Notes: generated by a model not told the origin, from the sequence alone. A stretch of DNA of 64,000 nt from Paraburkholderia panacisoli (GCF_008369935.1 NZ_VTUZ01000013.1:1-64000), one strand, 5' to 3'. Positions 1-10,117 are shown, counted from the stretch's first letter. Translations and numbers: made by a program.

Positions 1-446
1 CTGACAACCGCCATGGGCTGGTGGTCAACGCCCGCGTGAGTTGTGCTGACGGATACGCCGAACGTGAAGCGGCCAAGGTCATGATCAACGATGCGCGGCA
101 AGCGGCGAACGATGCGGCTGCGCAAATCACGCTGGGCGCGGACAAGGGTTACGACGCACAGGAGTTCATCGAAGCTTGCCAGCAGATGAAGGTCACGCCG
201 CACGTGGCGCAGAACTCATCGGGTCGCCGTTCGGCGGTGCCCGATGGGATTGCGCGCAGCGTCGGCTACGCGTTATCGCAGCAAAAGCGCAAGCTGATCG
301 AACAAGGTTTTGGGTGGGTGAAGACCGTGGGGCACATGCGCCAGGTGATGGTGCGCGGGTTGAAGAAAGTCGACCAGATGTTCGTGTTGAACATGGCCGC
401 CTACAACCTTGTGCGCATGCGTTCGCTAGGACAGGTCCGCCCGTAG
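1..446 (+). pseudogene. IS5-family transposase, C-terminal part (cut by window edge)
   Basis: The reading frame is open from base 3 to a TAG at 444-446 and reads like the C-terminal third of an IS5-group DDE transposase. It starts inside the segment following the DNRHGLVV motif, and the typical late motifs GADKGYDAQEFI and KLIEQGFGWVKTVG are present; the latter carries the last acidic/basic catalytic neighbourhood. The N-terminal part lies outside the window, so whether the whole gene is intact cannot be judged. The call rests on family recognition; it marks the left edge as part of an insertion sequence. Confidence 0.85.
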
Positions 447-821
447 TGGCGGCAATCACGGTAATGAGGCGAAAAACAGGCCTCAAACTGTCGAACAAGA
501 AGCTGGATTCGCGTTTAAATTTCGCAATGCAAAAAAGTTGCGGCCGTAGCCGCGCACAGCAAGGAATGTTGTTTCTCGAGGGTGTATTTCCGCAGCCTGC
601 TAGGGGACCAGTCGCGAATCGGGACACTTGGCATGCGTCTTATGGAGAGCTCTGCGACACCCCCCGCACAGCTGGTTAGTGGCCGCGCGCGGCATTTGTC
701 GCCGTTCCAGCCGTAACGTTTCGATACAACTCCTTTCCGGCTTCCGCGCCAATGTCGAACAAAGGCCATTCCTCATCTCTCTAACTGATAGGGAGGTGAA
801 AGTGATAGGGAGGTGAAAGTC
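447..821. other. Non-coding stretch after the IS5 gene
   Basis: No convincing gene. The first part should contain the IS5 right terminal repeat, but I could not place it without the left end. The last 35 bases hold a duplicated ribosome-binding segment described separately. Confidence 0.5.
787..820 (+). repeat. Perfect 17-bp tandem duplication containing a ribosome binding site
   Basis: The 17-mer gatagggaggtgaaagt occurs twice head to tail (787-803 and 804-820), directly before the ATG at 822. Each copy carries a strong Shine-Dalgarno core (GGGAGGTG). The second copy is well placed for the lipoprotein start; the first is 17 bases too far. A slippage duplication is the simplest explanation. 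Confidence 0.9.
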
Positions 822-1045
822 ATGATCAGACTATTCGCGATCGTGGTTCTTTGAGCAGGTCTCGCGGGCTGTGTCGTCGCTCCGCCGCCTGGGTACGGTT
901 ACGAGCCGTCGCCCGCATATGAATCGGGGCCCGCTACTACGGATATACGCCCGGCTATTACGCGGCGCCGGCCTTCGACCTTGGTATCGGTGTCGGCTTT
1001 AGTGGGCAAGGCGGCCACGGTGGACATGGCGGCCACGGCGGATAA
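822..1045 (+). pseudogene. Small Gly/Tyr/His-rich lipoprotein, broken
   Basis: ATG at 822 begins MIRLFAIVVL, then a TGA stop (852-854), and the same frame continues AGLAGCVVAPPPGYGYEP. The AGLAGC stretch is a good lipobox with the lipidated cysteine. Further on, the sense reading moves to another frame (YYGYTPGYYAAPAFDLG, then GQGGHGGHGGHGG and a TAA at 1043-1045). The gene therefore has one nonsense codon and one frameshift. An intact homologue would be an outer-membrane-anchored protein of about 75 residues with a Gly-His tail. Its function is unknown. The strong duplicated ribosome binding site just upstream shows that it was once well translated. Confidence 0.7.
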
Positions 1046-1339
1046 GGTCAGGTATCCACACGGTTAGGTATTTGCCCGGAAAGTCCTTTCCGATGACGAG
1101 CGCAGCTTGCGGATCCCGCACGATTACCCGCTTTGCTGCGAAATCCCAGTCGGCCTTGTTCGCGCGGATCACGCGTTCAACAGCCATGCCGAGGCGGCGC
1201 GGTGCGTGTGCGGGAGGTTCGGTCAATGCGGCCATGCCCCGGACCCGGTCTGCTTTGCTGCGCCTGCAGCATCGCGGCTGGAACAGGCATCGAACCGCAC
1301 GTATTGAGCGCCGCCAGTGTTGGCCCGATGGAGTCGACA

Positions 1340-1609
1340 ATGACCATGATGACCAGATGGATGCTGACGATTGGCCTGGCATGCGCATGCGGCCTGGCCG
1401 GTACGGGCAATGCGAAAGCAGACGACCGGCTTTTAAAGCTGCTGCAATTGCAAACCCTAAATCGAATGGCACCGCAGGGCGCGCCCACAAAGAAGAACGC
1501 TTCGGACGACAACAATGCGCGTCAGGATCGTGCGGCAGACCCTCAAGGGGCCCAGCCACAGCCTGATAACCGGAGCGCTCCCGGCAACGTGCCGGCGCGA
1601 AAGCCATAA
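1340..1609 (+). CDS. Small secreted/periplasmic protein, hypothetical
   Basis: Encodes about 89 residues. The N-terminus (MTMMTRWMLTIGLACACGLA) is a signal peptide with a likely AKA-DD cleavage site near residue 27. The mature part is short, polar and rich in Pro, Gln, Asn and Ala, without recognised domain. The ATG at 1340 is chosen because TGGAG lies 6 bases upstream; an in-frame ATG at 1328 lacks such a signal. No partner gene is evident. Confidence is limited by the short length, but the signal peptide and the ribosome binding site agree. Confidence 0.55.
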   Translation: MTMMTRWMLTIGLACACGLAGTGNAKADDRLLKLLQLQTLNRMAPQGAPTKKNASDDNNARQDRAADPQGAQPQPDNRSAPGNVPARKP

Positions 1610-1928
1610 CTTTCGATGCTGTCACGCCAGAAGAGCCATGCGTGCCGCCGTCGCTGCCACAACTGCTTGCGCGGTATGGGGACGGGACGCAAATGAATCG
1701 GTGGTGCACCATCATTTTCATTAGCACTAGCGCGCGCTAACACGCTGCCGGGCCGTACAGAATGATACGAATAAGGATGAAGCGGTCAGTCCGGCGGTCC
1801 CCGAAGTGCTCGGCACGGATGGCAACGCTATCGTTTTTCTGCTGCCTTCCCATCGTAACAAGGCACCGGCGCGGCCCTGGAACGCACGTACCCCTGCTTA
1901 TCGGCGGAAGCAGCGGCAAGCCAGTTGA
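1610..1928. other. Intergenic stretch
   Basis: I see no gene here. It separates the small secreted protein from the convergent MFS transporter. A short run cgcgcgctaacacgctgccgg near 1730 is not a recognisable terminator. Confidence 0.5.
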
Positions 1929-3299
1929 TCATGCAGCGGGTGTTGCGTGTCCGCTGCCGCCCTTCGTCCGGGCATCGTCGTATTCCCGCGAGATGTCCTT
2001 GTTCGTGTAGTCTCCCAGCCGCGAAGCGGCAATCAGGCTGACCACCGCGCACAACAGAATGTAACCCGCGATTGCATAGCCCGAATGATAGTAAGCGAAG
2101 AGCGCGGTTGCGATCAGCGGGGCAGGGCCGCCGGCAATGACCGAAGCCAACTGGTAGCCCAGGGACGCACCGCTGTAACGCAGCCGCCCCGTGAAGGATT
2201 CAGCGATCAACGCTGCCTGGGGACCATACATCATCGAATGCGGTACCAGCGAGAGCACAATCGCAGAGAAGATCCACATCGGATCCCTGGTGTCGACCAT
2301 CGCGAAATAGAGGAAGCCGAAGATGCCGACGGCGGCGGCACCGATCATGTACATCTTCCGCCGACCGATCAGATCGGACACATGGCCAAAGAGCGGGATG
2401 GTACCGAATTCCACCACTGAAGCCACCAGCACCGCCGCCAGCAACAGGTTGCGTGTCACGCCCAGTGTCGTAACGCCATAGGTGAAAACAAAGGCGGTGA
2501 AAATATAGAAAGGCGCCTGTTCGGCCATGCGAGCAAAGGCCGAAAGAAGAATGTCTTTCGGCTGGCGCCGCAGCACCTCGAGCATCGGTGTCTTCTCGAT
2601 CCTGCGTTCAGCCAGGAGCCGCGCAAAGGTCGGTGTCTCGAGAATATTCAGGCGAATGTAGAGGCCAATCGCGACCAGCACGATACTCAGGAAGAAAGGC
2701 ACGCGCCAGCCCCACGTGAGGAAACCGCTGCCAGAGATCTGGCTCATGGCGAGCACTGCCAGGTTGGCAAGGAACAGTCCCGCCGGCACGCCGAACTGCG
2801 GCCAGGAGGCGACGAAGCCGCGATGCGCGTTAGTGCGCGCCCATTCCATCGACATCAAGACCGAGCCGCCCCATTCGCCGCCGACGCCCACCCCCTGAAT
2901 GAAGCGCAGCACCGTGAGCGCGACCGCGCCCCAGATGCCGATCGTTGCATAAGTCGGAACAAAGGCCACGGCAAACGTCGCGAGTCCCATTAGCAACAGC
3001 GTCACGATCAGCGTGGCCTTGCGTCCGATGCGATCGCCGTAATGGCCGAAAATGGCCGCGCCAACCGGCCGGGCCACGAAGCCGACGGCATAGATCAGAA
3101 AAGCCTGCAGTGTGCCGACGAGTGGGGCCGACTCTGGAAAGTACAGCTTCGCGAAAACGAGCCCGGTCACGATGCTGTAAAGGAAGAAGTCATACCACTC
3201 GATCGTGGTACCGATGGTGCTTGCGATGACAGCTCGGCGCAACTGGCGCCGAGCGTCCTCATCGGAGAGCCGCATCGTCTCTGAGTGTGTGGCGGCCAT
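1929..3299 (-). CDS. MFS transporter, metabolite:H+ symporter (MHS) type
   Basis: A 456-residue, 12-helix inner-membrane protein. Near the N-terminus is the MHS hallmark GTTIEWYDFFLYS, followed in the first cytoplasmic loop by GHYGDRIGRK, the MFS loop 2-3 motif. The family (ShiA, KgtP, ProP and relatives) imports organic acids or osmolytes with protons; the substrate here cannot be read from sequence. The start at 3299 gives MAATHSETM and has a G-rich ribosome binding site 7 bases upstream; a longer frame to 3368 adds an atypical leader. The gene stands alone, with no co-directional neighbour close by. Confidence 0.9.
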   Translation of the reverse strand: MAATHSETMRLSDEDARRQLRRAVIASTIGTTIEWYDFFLYSIVTGLVFAKLYFPESAPLVGTLQAFLIYAVGFVARPVGAAIFGHYGDRIGRKATLIVTLLLMGLATFAVAFVPTYATIGIWGAVALTVLRFIQGVGVGGEWGGSVLMSMEWARTNAHRGFVASWPQFGVPAGLFLANLAVLAMSQISGSGFLTWGWRVPFFLSIVLVAIGLYIRLNILETPTFARLLAERRIEKTPMLEVLRRQPKDILLSAFARMAEQAPFYIFTAFVFTYGVTTLGVTRNLLLAAVLVASVVEFGTIPLFGHVSDLIGRRKMYMIGAAAVGIFGFLYFAMVDTRDPMWIFSAIVLSLVPHSMMYGPQAALIAESFTGRLRYSGASLGYQLASVIAGGPAPLIATALFAYYHSGYAIAGYILLCAVVSLIAASRLGDYTNKDISREYDDARTKGGSGHATPAA

Positions 3300-4209
3300 G
3301 ACGGAACCCCCAACAAGGGCGATATCAGATATCGACAATTCAGACGGAGAGAGGTTCCGGTGGCACACGGTGCGAGTGGCAAGAACGCGTTCTGATCATA
3401 TGCTTACCGAGGTGGGTGAGCGCTCCTTGAGGTCCTCCTCATCGATTTGTTCGCGCAGCGCCTCATGTGGCACTGTCGACTTGCGGGACTTCGTCGATGG
3501 ATGTTGCACAAGGCACCGCGGACCGCTCGACGGGGCGCGTTAAGGTCGGGCAGCGCTCGTTGGCAACTAACGCAGACTGACGGCAGCGATCTTCTTTGGG
3601 ATTCGTCGGGAACTGCGATACACCTAACAGCCTGCCGTTGAGCACGTCGATGCAGGTGGCCACCACACAGCAAGCAGATTTTGTCTCCGTTGCCGGGTCA
3701 CGCAGAATCCTCGCGAAGGGAAAACGGGGAAACACAACTTTCAGACCATTCCGTCCAGGTTCAGCCGCGGTTGGCCGATGGTCGTCCCAGCGACTGCTAT
3801 GGCCGACCCGAGACATCCCGAGCCGGCCTTCACTTTTGCCTGTCACACATCAGTCTGTTCGGACATTTCCAATGCATCGTCGACGTCGATGACCCACTGG
3901 AGATCTCAGAGCAGACAGAGATCTAGCGCCGCCGTTTCCGGCCGCACGCCAAAGCAGTTCGATGCTCGTGCGGCCGCTAGCTCGCCTGATGCCGTCCGAG
4001 TGCTACGTGCCAACTTGCGGACGATGGCCACCCATTCACATCAGCGCTTTCCGCGTCTCGCTGGGTTTTGCCAAGTTGACGAGCGTAGGCTATGTTCCCG
4101 TCTAAAATGTAGTTATCCTGATCAGATAATTTCCTCGACTGCAGCATCCATTGTCCAACCATGCCAGGTGGCGAGGCGTTCTTTGAGTATGGCGCGACGA
4201 CCTGGATGC
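3300..4209. other. Long region without a convincing gene
   Basis: Open frames here are short, overlap on both strands and show no family features. Given the IS6-type remnant at its right end, the stretch is probably decayed mobile DNA, but I cannot assign it. Confidence 0.4.
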
Positions 4210-4330
4210 TTCATAGGATCTGTTCTCGGCACGGTTGTTCACGCGTGCCGCCGCTTTGACGAACACGTGCTTCACCTGAGCAAGCTCAGGAATGTCGGCG
4301 TGCGCCGCCGGATAGCTGCGCCGCTGGTCA
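4210..4330 (-). pseudogene. IS6-family transposase remnant
   Basis: About 40 codons on the minus strand read RSYPAAHADIPELAQVKHVF followed by VKAAARVNNRAEN. The family C-terminal segment (K-SY-AA...VKH....RVNNRAENSHQPTR) normally follows the second catalytic Asp and includes the catalytic Glu in RAEN. The reading degenerates on both sides, so only this patch remains. It lies directly downstream of the hybrid kinase gene and marks past IS activity there. Confidence 0.65.
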
Positions 4331-4402
4331 CGCGCGGACTCTCGGGCGTGTCGTCCGCGATGCGGGTCGCATGGGTGAAGGACGCGGGGTCTGCGGTCGC
4401 GA

Positions 4403-7231
4403 TCATGGGACTTGTCTCTTTTCCAGATATTGCTCGACAAAACTCAGGATTGCCTTGGACTGGTAGCCCCTTGCCAGGCGGCAAAGGTGATCGCCGAAAG
4501 GGCGATAGAGCTCGTTAAGCCCGGTTACGTGTGCGGCGTGTTGCTCGATGGCACGCATGTCGCCGAGTCGCGCCAGGTGATGTAGTGCTTCGATCTCCTC
4601 CGGCGGCGGTGCGATCAAGGTTTCGGAAGGAGCGGCGGTGGGTATAGCTGTTCGGCCCTGTTCGGTGGCTTGCGCCTCCTGAAGTTCGTCACTCCACTCG
4701 ACATTCAGGACGGCCGCGACCTGTGACAACAGCCTGCTGAAGTCGATCGGTTTTGGCAGAAAGGCAGTTGCACCGGCCGCGAGGCTTTGCGCCGCATCGG
4801 TCCCCGCGGCGCCAGCGGAGACTGCGACGATGGGCAGATCCCGGAACTCCGGCATCTGGCGCAGGCGGCGCGTGGCTTCGAGCCCGTCCATTCCGGGCAT
4901 GACGACATCCATCAGGACAAGCGCCGGTCGCAGGGATTTCGCTTTCTCCAAAGCTTCCAGTCCATCACTGGCCTGGGCGGTGTCGAATCCGAGCGGGCCA
5001 AGCATATCGACCGCCACGGCACGGTTTTCCACCACGTCATCCACGACCAGAACGGTCTTGCGCGGACCCTTGTATCCGCTTATCGTCCGTTCGGGCGGAA
5101 CAACAGGTACCTGAGGTACCACCACCGGGACATCGAGCTCGAACGAGAAGGCGCTGCCAGCTCCGCGGTGGCTCTCCACATGGATCTCGCCGCCCATGAG
5201 GCGCACAAGCTGCCGGCTGATGGCGAGGCCCAGCCCCGTGCCGCCAAGCCGGTGCCGGGCCTCGCTCACTTGCTCGAAAGGCCGGAAGATCGCCTCAAGC
5301 TGCGCCTCGTCTATTCCGATTCCCGTGTCCTGCACCTCGAAACGCAGCCGGCCGGGCTGCCGGAAACCGACGTGCAGGCTCACGCTTCCCTTCTCGGTAA
5401 ATCTGATTGCATTGGAGAGCAGGTTGAGCAGGACCTGGCGCAGCCGCATTTCATCGATCCTTACGCCCGCCGGCAGATCGGGCGCCATCTCGCAAGCGAA
5501 GTCCAGGCCCTTTTCCGTTGCTTTCACCCGAATCGTCTCGGCGATGAAATAGATGAACCGGTCGAGCTGAATGTCCGAGAGGTTGAGTTCCATCTTTCCA
5601 GCCTCGATTTTGGCCATATCCAGCATGTCGTTGATGAGCTTAAGCAGGTGTTCGCCGCTGCGCTGGATCACCACGAGCCGGTCGATCTGTCGTTGATCGA
5701 GGCTCTTGTCGCGTCTGAGGATCTGCGCGAAGCCCAGAATCCCATTCAACGGCGTGCGCAGCTCATGGCTCATGTGCGCCAGAAAGTCGCTCTTGGCCTG
5801 GTTGGCCGCCTCGGCGTGTTCCTTGGCGACAGCCAGTTCAGCTGTTCGCTCCAGGATCATGTCTTCGAGGTGCTCGCGATGGCGCCGCAGCTCCTCTTCG
5901 GCCCGCTTGTGCTCCGTGATGTCGCGTGAGATCCCGAGCAGGAACTTCGCCTCGCCGCGCGCATCGACGATCGGGATCTTCATCGTGTGCAGAAGGCGCG
6001 GTCCGTGACGCGTCTGAACCGGCTCCTCCGGCACATCGACCATCTGTCGCGACTCCAGCACTGCACGGTCCTTCAGCGCAAAGAACTCGGCCTCCTGCGC
6101 CGGAAACAGCTCGTAGACAGACTTGCCGATGAGTTCCTCGCGCCGATAGCCGAGCAGTTGTTCGCCCGCCTGGTTAAAGCGCACGAAGCGCAGCGTCGCC
6201 GCATCCTTGACGAAAATCGTGTCCGGGATGTTTTCGATGATGCTATTCAGGAACAGTTCGCTTGCTCGCGCAGCCTCTTCGGCATGCTGGCGTTCGACGA
6301 TCTCGGCCGCCTGGCCTGCAAGCGCCGTGCTGAGTTGAGCCGTGCGCTGGCTGACGCGCTCCTCGAGTTCGGCGTTAAGCTCCTTCACCGCATCCTCGGC
6401 CTGCCTGCGCTGACGCCGGTCTTCGAGGAACTGTTCCACGGCGCGCGCCATGTCGGCAATCTCGTCGCCGCCGTGCACGGGCACGCCGGCCTGCGCGCTG
6501 TCGACGTCACCGTGCCGAAGGGTGTGGCTGACCTGGCGCAGCCGTGCGACGACCTGGCGACCGAGGAATACGCGGGCGATCATCCAGGCGAGCAGCAGGC
6601 TCACTGCGACTTCGCCAATGACCCAGCTACGGGTGCGGTCCGACTCTTCGGCAACATCCCGCACCGCTTGAAGGTAGTCGCGCGTGTAATGGTCCGATTG
6701 CTGACGTGCCGCGATGGCCAGGGTGTCAGCCTGGCGGCGCAGATCATCGTCGAGGCTCGCCAATGACACGCCGGGCCGCGGCGCAGAGTCCGACGCGGCT
6801 TCGGTGCCCAGCGCAGTTTCGCGCACCTGCGCCGCGATGTTGACCGTATTGCGGAAGCGCTGGCTCGATCGATGCATCTCCAGCGCGTCGACACCGACGC
6901 CATCGCTCGCAGTCCCGGAGGCCAGGCGGTCCACCAGGCGGTCGAAGGATGCCAGCCGCTCGATGACCTGCCGGTGCGTCTCGCGCACGGCACCAACCGT
7001 ATCGTCACTGGATAACTGCAAGGCAAGGCGCTCGATCTTCACCGTGTGCTGCGCCAGGTCCTGTGCGTCCTGCAGGCGCGCCAGTCGCTCTTCGGCCAAC
7101 TGGCCGATCGCGTAGGCCGAACCGGCCAACGAATAGATGGTCGTGGCCCCGACCGCGACCACCAGGGCAACCAGGCACGAAACCACGAGCGCGAACTGCG
7201 CGGTGAGCGACTGTGGAAGCGGAAGTTTCAT
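4403..7231 (-). CDS. Membrane hybrid sensor histidine kinase (HAMP-PAS-HisKA-HATPase-REC)
   Basis: 942 residues. Membrane helix 1 is at about 14-35, a periplasmic loop of about 170 residues follows, helix 2 is at about 203-225 (AVSLLLAWMIARVFLG), and then come a HAMP linker, a coiled coil, a PAS domain (about 325-445), HisKA with the H-box MSHELRTPLNG (His near 487), the HATPase N-box NLLSNAIRF (near 607) and G-boxes, and a receiver domain with VLVVDD and the phospho-acceptor Asp in LMDVVMPGMDG (near 773). It starts 4 bp inside the upstream binding-protein gene (ATGA overlap), so the two are translationally coupled. A lone receiver at the C-terminus implies onward phosphotransfer to an Hpt protein or a regulator encoded elsewhere. 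Confidence 0.93.
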   Translation of the reverse strand: MKLPLPQSLTAQFALVVSCLVALVVAVGATTIYSLAGSAYAIGQLAEERLARLQDAQDLAQHTVKIERLALQLSSDDTVGAVRETHRQVIERLASFDRLVDRLASGTASDGVGVDALEMHRSSQRFRNTVNIAAQVRETALGTEAASDSAPRPGVSLASLDDDLRRQADTLAIAARQQSDHYTRDYLQAVRDVAEESDRTRSWVIGEVAVSLLLAWMIARVFLGRQVVARLRQVSHTLRHGDVDSAQAGVPVHGGDEIADMARAVEQFLEDRRQRRQAEDAVKELNAELEERVSQRTAQLSTALAGQAAEIVERQHAEEAARASELFLNSIIENIPDTIFVKDAATLRFVRFNQAGEQLLGYRREELIGKSVYELFPAQEAEFFALKDRAVLESRQMVDVPEEPVQTRHGPRLLHTMKIPIVDARGEAKFLLGISRDITEHKRAEEELRRHREHLEDMILERTAELAVAKEHAEAANQAKSDFLAHMSHELRTPLNGILGFAQILRRDKSLDQRQIDRLVVIQRSGEHLLKLINDMLDMAKIEAGKMELNLSDIQLDRFIYFIAETIRVKATEKGLDFACEMAPDLPAGVRIDEMRLRQVLLNLLSNAIRFTEKGSVSLHVGFRQPGRLRFEVQDTGIGIDEAQLEAIFRPFEQVSEARHRLGGTGLGLAISRQLVRLMGGEIHVESHRGAGSAFSFELDVPVVVPQVPVVPPERTISGYKGPRKTVLVVDDVVENRAVAVDMLGPLGFDTAQASDGLEALEKAKSLRPALVLMDVVMPGMDGLEATRRLRQMPEFRDLPIVAVSAGAAGTDAAQSLAAGATAFLPKPIDFSRLLSQVAAVLNVEWSDELQEAQATEQGRTAIPTAAPSETLIAPPPEEIEALHHLARLGDMRAIEQHAAHVTGLNELYRPFGDHLCRLARGYQSKAILSFVEQYLEKRQVP

Positions 7232-8361
7232 GGGCGTTGCCAGATGCGGCGATAGATATCGCGATAGCCGTTGGCGGGATCGTAGAGCAGGTGATTGCCA
7301 CCGTCCACGGCGATGTTATCCGCCGTCACGAGATGAACCGGAAATACATAACCCGTGACGCGTTCCCCGGCGAAGAGCCTGTTCATCTCGTCGACCAGCT
7401 GCCAGCCGTGCAGATTCAGGGGCTCGGCCACTGTGGCCGTCTGGAACGTGCCCGTCCGGATGCGCAGGAAGGCAGACTCGCTGCCGTCGCCGGCCGACAA
7501 CATGACCATGGCGGTGTTCGGAATTCCGGCCTGGGTTAGCACTGGGGCGGTGTAGTCAAAGTAGATGTCGTTGATCGCCAGCGCATGCGTCCATCGTTTG
7601 CCATAACCCGCGAGCAAGGCGCGTGTCGTGCCCGGCATCAGTTCCTGGCTGCGCGAAATTGCTACGTCGCGCACTTCGAGCAAGGTGCAGCCGCTGCACG
7701 CGCGAACGACGGCAGCCATTGCATCCGCTTTGTCTTGCGCGATCCGGTAACTGCTGTCAGTGAAGATGACCACTCCCGCATGCCCGCCAGACTGCGCGAT
7801 GGCCGCCAGCGCGGTCACGCGCGCGACCTCGAGAGGATCCGTCGACACGTTCATCGCCACGGGCGTGCCAGGCACCGGTCCCGCGTGTGCCGCGACATGC
7901 CAGCCGACGATCGGAATATTCCGCGTGGCAAACTGCTGCAGTGCGGGCAGCAGGGCGCGTGCGTCGCCGCCGACGATGATCAGACCGTCCGGACGACTTG
8001 CCAGCGCATTCGCGAGCATCTTCAACCGCAGGTCCGGCATGCCACCGGAGTCAAATATCTTCACGTTCCAGTCTATGACCTTGACCGCCTCCAGCACACC
8101 GTCGACCACGCCGAGGATGCCACCGTTGCGCAGATCCTCGGCGACGACGGCGATGCGTTTTCCAGATGCGGCGCGCGGCCCGTTGCGCGGTCCGTTCCAG
8201 TGTGGGGCGGGTTGCGCTGCGGCGTCGATGACACGCTTCGCTTCGGTCAGATACTCCTGCGCGACCACCGAGGCCCCAGGCACGGGATCGGTCAACGCGC
8301 CCTGCGCCGTGGCAATCGATGGCATACACGCGCATGCCCATGCCAGAAGCAAGCACCTCAT
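7228..8361 (-). CDS. Periplasmic substrate-binding protein (sugar/autoinducer type), partner of the hybrid kinase
   Basis: 377 residues. A signal peptide (MRCLLLAWACACMPSIATAQ) is followed by a type-I periplasmic binding fold: KRIAVVAEDLRNGG opens the first lobe and GLIIVGGDARALLPALQQFA carries the effector-pocket pattern of the ribose-binding/TorT class. No permease or ATPase gene is nearby. Instead the gene overlaps the kinase gene by 4 bp, as in TorT-TorS or LuxP-LuxQ arrangements where the binding protein presents the ligand state to the kinase's periplasmic domain. The start at 8361 has AGGGGA 6 bases upstream; upstream codons in the frame would lengthen the leader unnaturally. Ligand unknown. 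Confidence 0.85.
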   Translation of the reverse strand: MRCLLLAWACACMPSIATAQGALTDPVPGASVVAQEYLTEAKRVIDAAAQPAPHWNGPRNGPRAASGKRIAVVAEDLRNGGILGVVDGVLEAVKVIDWNVKIFDSGGMPDLRLKMLANALASRPDGLIIVGGDARALLPALQQFATRNIPIVGWHVAAHAGPVPGTPVAMNVSTDPLEVARVTALAAIAQSGGHAGVVIFTDSSYRIAQDKADAMAAVVRACSGCTLLEVRDVAISRSQELMPGTTRALLAGYGKRWTHALAINDIYFDYTAPVLTQAGIPNTAMVMLSAGDGSESAFLRIRTGTFQTATVAEPLNLHGWQLVDEMNRLFAGERVTGYVFPVHLVTADNIAVDGGNHLLYDPANGYRDIYRRIWQRP

Positions 8362-9148
8362 GCTGTTCCCCTGGGGCTCCCCCCACCGGGATCGATTGAC
8401 CGCCATCGAAGACGTCCAAATATGCCGCGTACAGGAAATCCTGCGAAAAGGATACTACATCCCAACGGCCTCATTTCATCGCTGATACGCTGGCGCAGCG
8501 GATCGAATCCTGCGGCGATCGAGATTGGGACCGAACCGTGGGCCATCAGGTCTGTGATGCATTTTATGAAAGTGTCCAATCCTGGAGCGATCCTGCAACG
8601 TGGCCCCGTTCAAAGAGGTGCTCGTCAGGCAGGCGCAGGGTTCATGACGATGATGGCGTTGCCGGATGGGAAGCCGCCGCCCGTGCTATTGATACGGAGA
8701 ATGGAGGCGAAAATTCCAGGCCGCACAGGAGTCCTTCAGTCTGGCAGCTCAAAAATAGAGGCTGGACAGACGGAGGATGGCGCGATGCTCTTTCGCCGGC
8801 CCGGAAATTGACGTGTCCGTCATTGCCGGCGGGATCGGCGAGCGCTATGTCGATGAACGCCTCGATGCAGCACACCGACGCCTCGAACAACGTCAGGTCA
8901 CGCAGGGCGGCCTCAGATGCAGCGCGGACGCTGCGCTTTCTCGCAAACTCACCAACGGCCAGAACACCGACAGGCCCGCCACGACCAGACGCATTTCCAG
9001 AAACGCCGTCAGCGGAAGCAGCGGAGGGGACCGACGTGGTCGCCAATACAGCACCCGTCGAACCGATTCGTCCGCGCACGTTTGGTATCGGGACGGGGCA
9101 GGTCTTTTAACAGGTAGTTCTGACAGGTGATATTCACAGGAGGGAGGC
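8362..9148. other. Region without an intact gene, upstream of tniB remnant
   Basis: No intact gene. Short coding-like patches occur on the plus strand (for example VAPFKEVLVRQAQG around 8600). They could be remains of the transposase gene that normally precedes tniB, but I could not join them into a family match. The promoter of the binding-protein/kinase operon must lie in the first 150 bases. Confidence 0.4.
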
Positions 9149-10101
9149 ATGTCGCTTCAGGTATCGCGTCCAGTCGATCCGTCGCTGCACCCGCTCGTCA
9201 CCGCAAACTACCTCCGAACTCGTCGTGAGCTGTCTTCGCTACCGCGTAACGGGCGCGCTCATTTACGGCGCTCCGAGGATCGGCAAGACGCGTTCGATAG
9301 AATACGTGCACCTGCTGCTTGCCAGGGAATATCCCAAAGTGACGAGCTATCATGCCCGGTGCGAGCACAAGCCGCGGCACACTGAAGGACCGTTCTTTTC
9401 AAACCTGCCTGCTGGAAGCTGTCGGCGATCATGATCCGAACGCGGGCACCAACCCCGCGAAACGCACGCGACTTTCGCTGCGGATCCGGGAAGCGGCTGC
9501 GCGCGCTGGCAGCGGGACAGTTCTGCTCTTTTGCGATGAGGCGCAACGCCACAACGAAAACGAATACGAGTGGCTGAGGGATGTACACGATGCACTCGAC
9601 CGCCAGCAGATCAAGCTGTTCACGTTCCTTGTTGGTCAGCAGGAGTTGCTCGCCCAAAAGAGCGCGCTGCAGATCGACGGCAAGACGCAGATTGTCGCGC
9701 GCCCGATGGTCGAAGAACTTGCTTTCCATGGCATCCACAATGCCGAAGATGTCGCCACGTGTCTGAACGGTTACGATCAGACCGCCTATCTCAAGGGCAC
9801 GCAGTGGAGCTTCACGAGGTTCTACTTGCCACAGGCGTTCGATGCAGGTTATCGACTTGTCAACGATGCGGCCGTACTCTGGAATGCCTTCGAGGCCGCG
9901 CATCACAGGGCGAGCCTGCCTGGCCGTCTGGAGGCGCCGATGGAATCGTTCACACGGGCCGTCGAGGTTGTGCTCAAGGATAGCCAACTCAGGGATGCTC
10001 CAGGGTATTGCCCGGACCCACCCTTGTGGGCACACGCGATGCGCCGCTCCGGCTATGTCCAGTCGCGCCATGCAACCGGCGGTGTGCTCGTCCACGCGTA
10101 A
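9149..10101 (+). pseudogene. TniB/TnsC-like AAA+ transposition ATPase, frameshifted
   Basis: ATG at 9149 has an excellent ribosome binding site (AGGAGGGAGG). The reading begins MSLQVSRPVDPSLHPLVTAN, then moves to a second frame with the Walker A motif IYGAPRIGKTRS (near 9270), and about 9410 moves to a third frame holding Walker B (VLLFCDEAQ, near 9527) and the rest of the protein to the TAA at 10099. Joined up it is about 315 residues, the usual length for TniB-type ATPases that select targets for DDE transposases. Two frameshifts make it non-functional. The partner DDE transposase gene is missing. Confidence 0.75.
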
Positions 10102-10117
10102 GGAGGCGCCCGCGCTC

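Noticed and set aside
1012..1042. Short repeated ggcggccac units that could be mistaken for a CRISPR-like repeat
   Set aside because: They encode the Gly-His tail of the broken lipoprotein; no spacers or regular period.
3463..3846. Minus-strand frame with a faint integrase-core look (VATCIDVLNGRLLG)
   Set aside because: Similarity is a single short patch without catalytic residues in register.
4787..5929. Long plus-strand frame opposite the hybrid kinase gene
   Set aside because: It mirrors the codon pattern of the kinase gene, has no ribosome binding site or family features, and the opposite strand has clear kinase motifs.
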